In this document: positions 1 through 5,088 of the stretch, in pieces
How the letters are laid out: every line of letters begins with the position of its first letter
How positions within the stretch are numbered: position 1 is the stretch's first letter
Assembly: GCA_031288575.1 (NCBI GenBank)
Contig: JAITRD010000264.1
Span: 1 to 5,406 of the forward strand
Reading direction: 5' to 3'
Origin: Treponema sp.
GTDB lineage: Bacteria > Spirochaetota > Spirochaetia > Treponematales > Breznakiellaceae
Length of the DNA: 5,406 nt
Notes under the pieces: generated by a model
Database searches by the model: none
What the model was told of the DNA's origin: nothing
What the model saw: the letters and a program-made list of their open reading frames with translations, nothing else
Made by a program: the position numbers and the translations under genes

Positions 1-1
1 T

Positions 2-31
2 AATAGTTTTATGATGAAAGAAGCACAATGA
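2..31 (+). CDS. possible 3' end of an upstream gene (last nine codons)
   Basis: This is the only forward frame open to the left edge. It reads NSFMMKEAQ and stops at TGA 29-31, 15 bp before the ATG of the next gene. If real, it is the tail of an upstream gene in one operon with the kinase-like gene, which would explain why no promoter is visible in the 46 bp ahead of that gene. Nine codons are too few to identify a family, and an open frame this short is expected by chance fairly often, so this is only a pointer for whoever has the flanking sequence. Confidence 0.3.
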   Translation, partial: NSFMMKEAQ

Positions 32-46
32 ATCAGGAGGTCTTCT

Positions 47-868
47 ATGGCAATCATTACTATTTCCCGGGAATTGGCTGCCCTGGGTGACGAAACTGCC
101 CATGAACTGGCAAGAACGCTCAATTACCGCTTCATAGATAAGCATATCCTGGAAGAACGGATGAAATCCTATGGAGTTGCCGGCCGGAAATTGGAAAAAT
201 ATGATGAGCGGAAGCCTTCCTTTTGGGCGTCCTTATCCCAGGACAGGGATGATTATCTCCATTATTTAAAAACCGCCGTTCTCACCGAGGCGGAAAAGGG
301 GGCATGCGTTCTTATCGGCCGGGGGGCCGGCATGATCCTAAAAAGCCTTTCCGGGGTTTTATCCATCTTTCTGGTTGCCCCCTACGATATCCGCGCCGAA
401 CGTGTTAAAAGTTATTTCCATTGTGATGATAAACGGGCCCGGCAAATTATCGAGCAGAGCGATCATGACCGGGAAGGGTTTCACCGGTATTTTTTTGACA
501 TGCAATGGCAGGATCCCGGAAATTATCATTTAACCCTAAATACCGGCCATCTCCACCCCCTGCTTTGCGCGGAAATTATTAAGCAGCTTCGGGATAATAT
601 CATAAGCGCCGACGCGGAAGTCCAAAACACCGTCCGCCTGAAAGAATTGATCCTGGGCCAGCAGATAAAGCATCATATCCTTTATGAAAAGGAAATCGCG
701 GTCTATTTTTTGGAAGCTTCGGTTTGCGGGGATGCGATCACCCTTTACGGGGTCGCCAATTCTCAATCCCTGGTGGAAGCCGCGGTAACCGCCGCCCGGG
801 AAGTAACCCCCGCCGGTTCATTGCGTTCTGAAATTCAGATTGTGCAGGAATATAGCGTAATGCCCTGA
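47..868 (+). CDS. cytidylate kinase-like protein with C-terminal BON-like domain
   Basis: This 273-residue protein starts at ATG 47, with a strong AGGAGG (35-40) six bases upstream. Residues 1-~185 match the cytidylate kinase-like (Cytidylate_kin2) pattern: N-terminal ITISRE (4-9), YRFIDK (27-32), LIGRGAGMIL (89-98) in place of the usual IGRG-A-IL strand, FLVAPYDIRAERV (108-120), and a lid/CMP-side stretch of basic and acidic residues ending DPGNYHLTLNT (156-166). The glycine-rich loop after SRE, normally GSGG-like, reads LAALGDET (10-17) and keeps only one glycine, so phosphate transfer may be weakened or lost. Residues ~193-270 form a helix, two strands around GDAITLYGVANSQ (228-240), a helix and a last strand (SEIQIVQ, 261-267), which resembles a BON domain. 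The family assignment is secure. CMP kinase activity and the BON call are inferred. There is no signal peptide, so it should be cytoplasmic. It is not a canonical Cmk. Confidence 0.85.
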   Translation: MAIITISRELAALGDETAHELARTLNYRFIDKHILEERMKSYGVAGRKLEKYDERKPSFWASLSQDRDDYLHYLKTAVLTEAEKGACVLIGRGAGMILKSLSGVLSIFLVAPYDIRAERVKSYFHCDDKRARQIIEQSDHDREGFHRYFFDMQWQDPGNYHLTLNTGHLHPLLCAEIIKQLRDNIISADAEVQNTVRLKELILGQQIKHHILYEKEIAVYFLEASVCGDAITLYGVANSQSLVEAAVTAAREVTPAGSLRSEIQIVQEYSVMP

Positions 869-893
869 GGAAGCCCGTCCCGGCCAATAACCT

Positions 894-929
894 GCCCCGA
901 AACATTCCCGCAATGGCGGGTTTTGGGGC
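894..929 (+). terminator. long hairpin after the kinase-like gene, probable terminator or 3' end structure
   Basis: GCCCCGAAA (894-902) pairs with TTTTGGGGC (921-929), with one G-T wobble. After a four-base bulge (CATT), CCCGC (907-911) pairs with GCGGG (916-920) around an AATG loop. That gives about 14 base pairs starting 25 nt after the kinase stop codon. No T tract follows (the next bases are CCGCTCC), so it is not a textbook intrinsic terminator. It could act as a weak terminator or protect the mRNA 3' end. Confidence 0.5.
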
Positions 930-958
930 CCCGCTCCTTTGAAGTTTGGAATTTAAAA

Positions 959-990
959 AGGTTCCCGCGTTTTTTTAGAAAAAGAAACCT
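959..990 (+). other. imperfect hairpin in the leader of the carboxypeptidase gene
   Basis: AGGTT (959-963) pairs with AACCT (986-990). Inside, TTTTT (970-974) can pair with AAAAA (979-983) around a TTAG loop. The structure lies 3 nt before the next hairpin (994-1022), so the leader contains two hairpins in tandem. The stem is A/T-rich and weak, and function is unknown. It matters only if the transcript starts upstream of 959. Confidence 0.3.
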
Positions 991-993
991 AAC

Positions 994-1026
994 AAGGGCT
1001 ATTATTAAAAATTTTAGCCCTTTTTT
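994..1026 (+). terminator. intrinsic terminator-like hairpin directly ahead of the M32 gene
   Basis: AAGGGCTA (994-1001) pairs perfectly with TAGCCCTT (1015-1022) around a 13-nt A/T loop, and the T run reaches 1026. This is the classic stem plus U-tract form on the plus strand. It ends 3 nt before the Shine-Dalgarno GGAGGG (1030-1035), leaving no room for a promoter between terminator and start codon. Either it is a leaky terminator of the upstream transcript, or it is an attenuator that sets read-through into the carboxypeptidase gene. The minus strand has no T tract after the stem, so it does not serve that strand. Confidence 0.55.
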
Positions 1027-1038
1027 GCTGGAGGGTTG
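1015..1038 (+). promoter_or_regulatory. alternative pairing that would mask the M32 ribosome binding site
   Basis: The right arm of the preceding hairpin, TAGCCCT (1015-1021), can instead pair with AGGGTTG (1032-1038), using two G-T wobbles. That would bury the GGAGGG Shine-Dalgarno. The two pairings are mutually exclusive: with the 994-1022 stem formed the ribosome site is open, and without it the site can be covered. The pairing is visible in the sequence; that it regulates anything is inference. Only four pairs of the masking stem are strong (CCCT with AGGG). Confidence 0.3.
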
Positions 1039-1040
1039 TA

Positions 1041-2573
1041 ATGAATTTTGATGAAGCGCTTGAAAAACTGCATGAAATTGACCGGGAATGCCGGTATTTG
1101 GATCAAACTGCGGCTGTTTTGCAGTGGGATCAGGAGACGTATTTGCCGCCCCAGGGGGTGGCGGATCGGGCTGAACAGCTTGCCTTTGTCCGGAAGCTGG
1201 TCCATGAACGGTTTATTGCCCCTGAAACCGGCCGTCTCTTAAAAGAATTAGGCTCCGATTCCCAAAATCTCCGGGGGGATGAAAGCCTGTCACCCTTGGA
1301 AGGGGATTTTTGCAAGGTAATGCGCCGCCGTTATGATAAGGCGGTAAAACTTCCGGCGGATTTTGTCAGTGCCGCCGCCCGTGCCGAGGGTTTATCCCAG
1401 GCAGCCTGGGTACAGGCCCGCCGGAACAATGACTTTGCCGCTTTTTTGCCCCACCTTAATGCCATGATCGATTTTGCCCGCAAAAAGGCCCGGTATTGGG
1501 GTTTTGGGAACGGCCTTTTAGGGGATGAATACGACGGCCTTTTGGATATCTATGAACCGGGCATGACCGCCCGGAATATCAGCGCCCTTTTCGGGCCCCT
1601 GCGGGACGGCCTTATTTCCCTTTTGAAAAGGATTGCCGCCCGCCCCCAGCCGGATGTGTCTTTTTTGAACCGGGAATACGATGTCGCGGCCCAGATCCGG
1701 TTTAACCGGGTCCTTATGGATCGCCTGGGTTTTGACAGTTCCCGGGGCCGTCTGGATGTAAGCGCCCACCCCTTTACCACTTCCCTGGGCTCCGACGATA
1801 TCCGCATTACTACCCGGTATTACCCTGCGAATCTTCTTTCGGGCCTGTTTTCCGTCATCCATGAATCGGGGCATGCCCTGTATGAGATGGGGTTTCCCCG
1901 GGAAATCCGGGGCACCTGCCTCGCCGAAGGGGCCTCTATGGCGGTTCATGAATCTCAATCCCGGTTTTGGGAAAATGTGGCCGGCCGCAACCGCCTTTTC
2001 TGGGACGGTTTGTTTCCCCTCCTCCGGGATCATTTTCCGGGACCCCTGGCTTCGGTTTCGGTTGAGGATTTTTACCGGGCGGTTAACCTGGTCAAGCCCT
2101 CTTATATCCGGGTTGAAGCCGATGAGGTAAGTTATAGTCTGCATGTCATTTTGCGGTTTGAGTTGGAGAAACAGCTTTTTTCCGGAGAATTGGAACCGGA
2201 GAAGCTGCCTGAAACCTGGCGGAAGCTCATGAAAGAATTTCTGGGGCTGGAGCCTGAAACCGATGCGGAGGGGGTGTTGCAGGATGTTCATTGGTCCATG
2301 GGGAGTTTCGGCTATTTCCCCAGTTATGCCCTGGGGAACCTTTACGGCCTTCAATTTTGGGCAAAACTATCCGCGGACCTCCCCCAGGCGGAGCAGGCTA
2401 TGGGCCGGGGGGATTTTGAGGAGATTCATCGCTGGCTGCGGGAAACCATTTACCGGTGGGGGTGCCGTTTGGATCCCCCGGACTTGTTGCAGAAAGTTAC
2501 CGGAGAGAAGTTATCGATAACCCCCTTTTTATCGTACCTTGAAAAGAAATATACGGGGCTTTATGGACTCTGA
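1041..2573 (+). CDS. M32 family zinc carboxypeptidase (carboxypeptidase Taq type)
   Basis: This 510-residue cytoplasmic metallocarboxypeptidase should remove C-terminal residues from peptides. All hallmark M32 motifs are present in order: HPF (243-245), DIRIT (253-257, the DxRxT motif), the zinc-binding HESGH (274-278, HExxH) with catalytic Glu275, HESQ (303-306) supplying the third zinc ligand Glu304, IRVEAD (356-361, IRxxAD) and GVLQDVHW (411-418, GxxQDxHW). The N-terminal LQWDQETYLPPQG (27-39) is also typical. The length fits the family norm of about 500 residues, so the gene looks intact and active. It has no signal peptide. ATG 1041 is favoured by GGAGGG five bases upstream. A terminator-like hairpin and a possible site-masking pairing lie immediately upstream. 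Its stop overlaps the start of the next gene by 11 bp, suggesting translational coupling. Family and activity class are secure; the natural substrate is unknown. Confidence 0.96.
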   Translation: MNFDEALEKLHEIDRECRYLDQTAAVLQWDQETYLPPQGVADRAEQLAFVRKLVHERFIAPETGRLLKELGSDSQNLRGDESLSPLEGDFCKVMRRRYDKAVKLPADFVSAAARAEGLSQAAWVQARRNNDFAAFLPHLNAMIDFARKKARYWGFGNGLLGDEYDGLLDIYEPGMTARNISALFGPLRDGLISLLKRIAARPQPDVSFLNREYDVAAQIRFNRVLMDRLGFDSSRGRLDVSAHPFTTSLGSDDIRITTRYYPANLLSGLFSVIHESGHALYEMGFPREIRGTCLAEGASMAVHESQSRFWENVAGRNRLFWDGLFPLLRDHFPGPLASVSVEDFYRAVNLVKPSYIRVEADEVSYSLHVILRFELEKQLFSGELEPEKLPETWRKLMKEFLGLEPETDAEGVLQDVHWSMGSFGYFPSYALGNLYGLQFWAKLSADLPQAEQAMGRGDFEEIHRWLRETIYRWGCRLDPPDLLQKVTGEKLSITPFLSYLEKKYTGLYGL

Positions 2574-3387
2574 GTATTTTCCCCTGTGCCGGGATTTGCT
2601 CTACCTTACCTTTGCTTTGGCCGGAGTAATGGCAGGTTCCGCTTTGCACCTCCCCAGGCGGGACCTGCGGGGGAAAGCGCGGAATTGGATTATCCTGTGG
2701 CTTTTTTGCGCCTTTTCCGGAATTTTTGTTTGTTTTTCCCTGGTCTTGATCCATTCCCGGGGTTCCCTTGACTTTATGCCGCCCCTTGCGCCTTTTCTCG
2801 GAGCCGCGGTTGTCGTTTTTGCCCTGGCGGCCCGTTTCCCCCGGGGCTTTGCCTTTCCCCTTATCCTTCTGGGAGGACTTGCCGTTGTCTGGCTGGGCTA
2901 TTCCTTCCTGCATTTTCCCCGGATCCGTTCCGAAGGGACCCCGCTTTTTTTGGTGATCCATAACAAGGGGGAAAGCGGCAGGCTCCGTTTTATCGGGCCC
3001 GGGGACAGGGAATGCGTGGATCGGACCTATATTTTCAATATCGAAGAAGGAGAGGCGCTTCCGGAATTGCGCGGAATCTTGATGACCCTCGATCCGTCCT
3101 ATCCCCTCTTCGGCGGGGAGACCCGGGGGATAATCACGGAAATCCGCTGTGACGGGGAGGTGCCTTTTTTCCCGGAGGGCCGTTTTTTGCCCAAATGGTA
3201 CGCGTCCTTGTTTTCCGGCGGCCAATCCGGAATTTCGCGATCCTGGGGAATTTCCGCGCAAAAATTCCAAGAGGACCTGGGGCCCGGTTCTCTTCCCCCG
3301 GGAACAAACCTAATCCTGCGCTTTGACGGCATCAACATCACCCGCGATTTTTCTCCGGGGGCTTCCGTTTTTTCAATGCTGCGATAA
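2563..3387 (+). CDS. four-helix membrane protein of unknown function, coupled to the M32 gene
   Basis: I do not recognise this family. From ATG 2563 it has 274 residues. Four hydrophobic segments fall at about 11-30, 42-64, 71-90 and 96-117, followed by a soluble part (about 120-274) with no transmembrane stretch. Basic residues between helices 1 and 2 (RRDLRGKAR, 32-40) suggest that loop is cytoplasmic. Both termini would then be outside and the C-terminal part periplasmic. That part contains LFLVIHNKGESGRL and later strand-like stretches, with no metal or catalytic motif I can name. The start is chosen because ATG overlaps the carboxypeptidase stop (ATGGACTCTGA), the usual layout for termination-reinitiation coupling. 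A TTG at 2539 in the same frame would add eight residues but has no better ribosome site. The only upstream purine stretch is a weak GGGG at 2555-2558. Its 3' end overlaps the convergent gene by 50 bp. The gene is likely real because hydrophobicity is well ordered. Confidence 0.82.
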   Translation: MDSEYFPLCRDLLYLTFALAGVMAGSALHLPRRDLRGKARNWIILWLFCAFSGIFVCFSLVLIHSRGSLDFMPPLAPFLGAAVVVFALAARFPRGFAFPLILLGGLAVVWLGYSFLHFPRIRSEGTPLFLVIHNKGESGRLRFIGPGDRECVDRTYIFNIEEGEALPELRGILMTLDPSYPLFGGETRGIITEIRCDGEVPFFPEGRFLPKWYASLFSGGQSGISRSWGISAQKFQEDLGPGSLPPGTNLILRFDGINITRDFSPGASVFSMLR

Positions 3388-4138
3388 AAAAGATCCCCTT
3401 ATCAACAAGGGATATCCCGATAAGGGCCCCCAGAATTATTTCAAGGTTACGGATATAGGGCGGTAAAAAGGCAAGGACGATCGCCGCCGGCTCGGCAACA
3501 AAGAGGATCATAGCCGCCGCCACTGTAATTTTCCCGAAAAAAGTGCTTTGGGGTTCCGGTCTTTTTTGTATCAAAAAAAGGATCATCATCAAAAGGGACT
3601 GGATAAAAAGCCGCGCCAGAAGGACCGCAAAAAGCCAGGGGGGCAAGAGCCGGAATATCCAATAGACAATGCCGATTCCCCCAAGCAAAAGATAATCACT
3701 CACGGAATCAAGAATTTTTCCGATGGGGGTTTCTTCGTTTTTCGCCCGGGAAAGGCGGCCGTCAATTAAATCGGTAAAAAAGGTAAGGCCGATAACCGGC
3801 AGCAGAATAAAGCCCACCGGGTAATGTTGAAAGGCCAGAATCAAAAACAACAAAAAGGGCAGCATGGTGAGCCTGAGAAGGGTAACCTTATTCGCCATAT
3901 TTATCCGGCTAAACCGCTTCTTTGTCTTGGTGTTATAAAACAGCGGCGCATTATGCGTTAAAAAAAAGAATATGCCCAGATGAAATGCCGTCTGGACCCC
4001 TAAAAAGACAAAAAAGAACTTAAGGGGAAAGGAAAACATCCGGGCGATGAAAAAAAATACCGCGCCTTCTGTCAGGCTGTAAGCCCCAAGGACGATCCTG
4101 ATAGATTTTTGCAGCGGGGCGTTTGCTGAAGCGTCCAT
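3338..4138 (-). CDS. CDP-alcohol phosphatidyltransferase family protein with N-terminal membrane extension
   Basis: This 266-residue integral membrane protein carries the family signature at 123-148: D123-L-I-D126-G127-R-L-S130-R131-x8-G140-x3-D144-x3-D148. All four metal-binding aspartates, both glycines and the arginine are present; Ser130 replaces the usual alanine. Such enzymes transfer a phosphoalcohol from a CDP-linked donor to an acceptor alcohol at the membrane; which donor and acceptor are used here cannot be told. From Met81 the sequence (ANKVTLLRL) resembles the N-terminus of the divergent neighbour (ADKITSLRL), so the first 80 residues, with two hydrophobic segments near 13-33 and 39-61, are an extension relative to PgsA. 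Further hydrophobic segments follow across the rest of the protein, ending in a basic tail. The start at 4138 is supported by a promoter two to four bases upstream, not by a Shine-Dalgarno, which is absent. Met81 is the main alternative start. Its 3' end lies in the convergent gene. Confidence 0.88.
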   Translation of the reverse strand: MDASANAPLQKSIRIVLGAYSLTEGAVFFFIARMFSFPLKFFFVFLGVQTAFHLGIFFFLTHNAPLFYNTKTKKRFSRINMANKVTLLRLTMLPFLLFLILAFQHYPVGFILLPVIGLTFFTDLIDGRLSRAKNEETPIGKILDSVSDYLLLGGIGIVYWIFRLLPPWLFAVLLARLFIQSLLMMILFLIQKRPEPQSTFFGKITVAAAMILFVAEPAAIVLAFLPPYIRNLEIILGALIGISLVDKGIFFIAALKKRKPPEKNRG

Positions 4139-4147
4139 AACGGATAT

Positions 4148-4176
4148 ATTCTACGCCTTGACATATCGATTGTCAA
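4148..4176 (-). promoter_or_regulatory. sigma-70-type promoter for the minus-strand phosphatidyltransferase
   Basis: Read on the minus strand, a perfect TTGACA (4176-4171) is followed by a 17-bp spacer and TAGAAT (4153-4148), five of six to consensus. Transcription should begin near 4140-4142, only about two to four bases before the start codon at 4138. There is no Shine-Dalgarno. The mRNA would be essentially leaderless. Confidence 0.75.
4158..4176. repeat. 19-bp inverted repeat formed by two opposed -35 boxes
   Basis: TTGACA (4158-4163) and TGTCAA (4171-4176) are exact inverted copies separated by seven bases (TATCGAT, containing the palindrome ATCGAT). Each arm is a perfect -35 element, one for each divergent gene. 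Whether the symmetry merely reflects two close promoters or also forms a dimeric regulator site cannot be decided from sequence alone. Either way, two polymerases could not easily occupy both sites together. Confidence 0.75.
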
Positions 4177-4186
4177 ACCACATACT
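4158..4186 (+). promoter_or_regulatory. sigma-70-type promoter for pgsA, predicted leaderless
   Basis: A perfect TTGACA (4158-4163), a 17-bp spacer and CATACT (4181-4186, four of six to TATAAT) form the promoter. Seven bases after the -10 box is 4193, the A of the pgsA start codon, so the predicted transcript begins at or next to the ATG. No Shine-Dalgarno lies between the promoter and the gene, which agrees with leaderless translation. Confidence 0.7.
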
Positions 4187-4192
4187 CAAACG

Positions 4193-4783
4193 ATGACTAT
4201 TGCGGATAAGATAACATCCCTTCGCCTGATTTTAGCCCCTCTTTTTTTTATTGTGTATCTTCTTCCGGTTCTGTTCCCTGCCGGTTTTATGAACGGTTCC
4301 CAATGGACGGTGCCGGTATTGTGGCTGCTTTTTTTCGTTTCTGAAATTACGGATCTTATCGACGGCAAGATCGCCCGGAAACGCCAAGAGGTCAGTGATT
4401 TCGGCAAATTGTATGACCCCTTCGCGGATGTGCTGGTACGGATTACCTATTTTTTATGTTTTGTGGTAACCGGAATTCTGCCGGCGGTGCTTTTTTTAGC
4501 CGTCCTTTACCGTGAGTTCGGCATTCTTTTCCTCCGTATTCTTATGATGAAAAAAGGCGTTGCCATGGGCGCCCGAAAGGGCGGTAAATTGAAGGCAGTT
4601 ACCTATATGGCAGCCGGGGTTGTGGCGCTCCTTGCGGTGAGCGCGGAACGCTTGGAGATGCCCGGAGGGGTTTTTGCCTTTTTCCGCAACTCCGCCTTGG
4701 TCGTTTTTATAATATCGGTAATCATTTCCGTTATTTCGTTTGCTGATTATCTTCTATTATATAAAAAAACTCCTCTTTTATAG
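4193..4783 (+). CDS. pgsA: CDP-diacylglycerol--glycerol-3-phosphate 3-phosphatidyltransferase (PgsA-type)
   Basis: This 196-residue integral membrane enzyme is predicted to make phosphatidylglycerol phosphate from CDP-diacylglycerol and glycerol-3-phosphate, the committed step to phosphatidylglycerol. The CDP-alcohol phosphatidyltransferase signature is complete at 54-79: D54-L-I-D57-G58-K-I-A61-R62-x8-G71-x3-D75-x3-D79. Features favouring PgsA within the family are the short N-terminus (ADKITSLRL, 4-12), the RE pair at 107-108 and ARKGGKLKA (127-135), which resembles the A-x3-GK-x-KT motif with Ala in place of Thr. Hydrophobic segments lie near 10-30, 40-53, 82-103, 137-150 and 168-189, and the size is normal for PgsA. 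ATG 4193 starts the signature-aligned N-terminus and coincides with the predicted transcription start; no ribosome site is present. The family is certain; the exact acceptor is inferred, and a cardiolipin or inositol-type relative cannot be wholly excluded. Confidence 0.87.
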   Translation: MTIADKITSLRLILAPLFFIVYLLPVLFPAGFMNGSQWTVPVLWLLFFVSEITDLIDGKIARKRQEVSDFGKLYDPFADVLVRITYFLCFVVTGILPAVLFLAVLYREFGILFLRILMMKKGVAMGARKGGKLKAVTYMAAGVVALLAVSAERLEMPGGVFAFFRNSALVVFIISVIISVISFADYLLLYKKTPLL

Positions 4784-4802
4784 TTTGTTGAAATTCGCCC
4801 GG

Positions 4803-4833
4803 GGAAAAATAATTTACAAAATTTTTAAAAAAA
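4803..4833 (+). promoter_or_regulatory. A/T-rich upstream (UP-like) tract of the rRNA promoter
   Basis: About 30 bases of mostly A and T with three A runs and one T run lie directly ahead of the -35 box at 4836. This is the usual position of an UP element contacted by the RNA polymerase alpha subunits at rRNA promoters. It is assigned on composition and position only. Confidence 0.55.
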
Positions 4834-4835
4834 CC

Positions 4836-4865
4836 TTGACTTTCTTAGAGGGAATATTATATATT
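4836..4865 (+). promoter_or_regulatory. candidate rRNA promoter P1
   Basis: TTGACT (4836-4841, five of six) is followed 18 bp later by TATATT (4860-4865, five of six). An overlapping TATATA at 4858-4863 with 16-bp spacing is the alternative -10. Transcription should start near 4872, about 410 nt before the mature 16S. The A/T-rich tract upstream supports a strong promoter. No other gene lies between it and the 16S, so rRNA is the likely target. Confidence 0.68.
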
Positions 4866-4874
4866 TGCTTTTGT

Positions 4875-4889
4875 CGCCATTAAGAGGCG
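4875..4889 (+). other. small hairpin just after the P1 start
   Basis: CGCC (4875-4878) pairs with GGCG (4886-4889) around a 7-nt loop. It would be at the very 5' end of the P1 transcript. The stem is only four pairs, so support is modest. Confidence 0.25.
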
Positions 4890-4893
4890 GTTG

Positions 4894-4927
4894 ATTCGAA
4901 CGCGGGTTTATGCCCGGTTAATCGAAT
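4894..4927 (+). other. interrupted inverted repeat between the two rRNA promoters
   Basis: ATTCGA (4894-4899) pairs with TCGAAT (4922-4927), and inside it CGGG (4903-4906) pairs with CCCG (4913-4916) around a six-base loop. The P1 transcript could fold here. Alternatively the palindromic DNA could bind a regulator ahead of P2. No T tract follows, so it is not an intrinsic terminator. Confidence 0.4.
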
Positions 4928-4968
4928 AAGTCATGATTTCTTATGTTTAAATAATTGAGCGTAAGGGC

Positions 4969-4998
4969 TTGACAAAATAAAGGCGGACGTTGTATTGT
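4969..4998 (+). promoter_or_regulatory. candidate rRNA promoter P2
   Basis: A perfect TTGACA (4969-4974) is followed 18 bp later by TATTGT (4993-4998, four of six to TATAAT). Transcription should start near 5003-5006, giving a leader of about 275 nt before the mature 16S. Together with P1 this makes the tandem-promoter layout common at rRNA operons. The -10 is weaker than that of P1. Confidence 0.62.
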
Positions 4999-5088
4999 CT
5001 GCAAATGCGCGACGGAGATTCGGAAGAATCCTCAGTCGGTGATATTTGGAAACTGAGGGAAGGGGAGGAAGGGCTTTCCCGCTGGGTG

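Noticed and set aside
936..970. TTGAAG (939-944) as the -35 of a promoter for the M32 gene.
   Set aside because: At 16-18 bp spacing the bases are TTCCCG-like, with no usable -10 box, so no promoter is called in this gap.
1518..2354. A 278-codon minus-strand open frame inside the carboxypeptidase gene.
   Set aside because: The plus-strand frame has every M32 motif in order. The minus translation has no domain-like pattern and no ribosome site, so it is a shadow.
2497..3270. A 257-codon minus-strand open frame opposite the four-helix membrane protein gene.
   Set aside because: Its translation is rich in Gly, Lys, Gln and Pro without ordered hydrophobic or motif structure, while the plus strand gives four clean membrane segments and stop-start coupling to the M32 gene.
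4760..4782. TATAAAA / TTTTATA inverted repeat at the end of pgsA as a terminator.
   Set aside because: The stem is only seven A-T pairs with a nine-base loop and no T tract follows, so it is unlikely to stop transcription. I see no convincing terminator between pgsA and the rRNA promoters.
4870..4930. A TTCGAAC-containing stretch resembling a tRNA T loop, on either strand.
   Set aside because: No five-pair T stem, acceptor stem or anticodon arm can be assembled around it; the TTCGA belongs to the inverted repeat 4894-4927.
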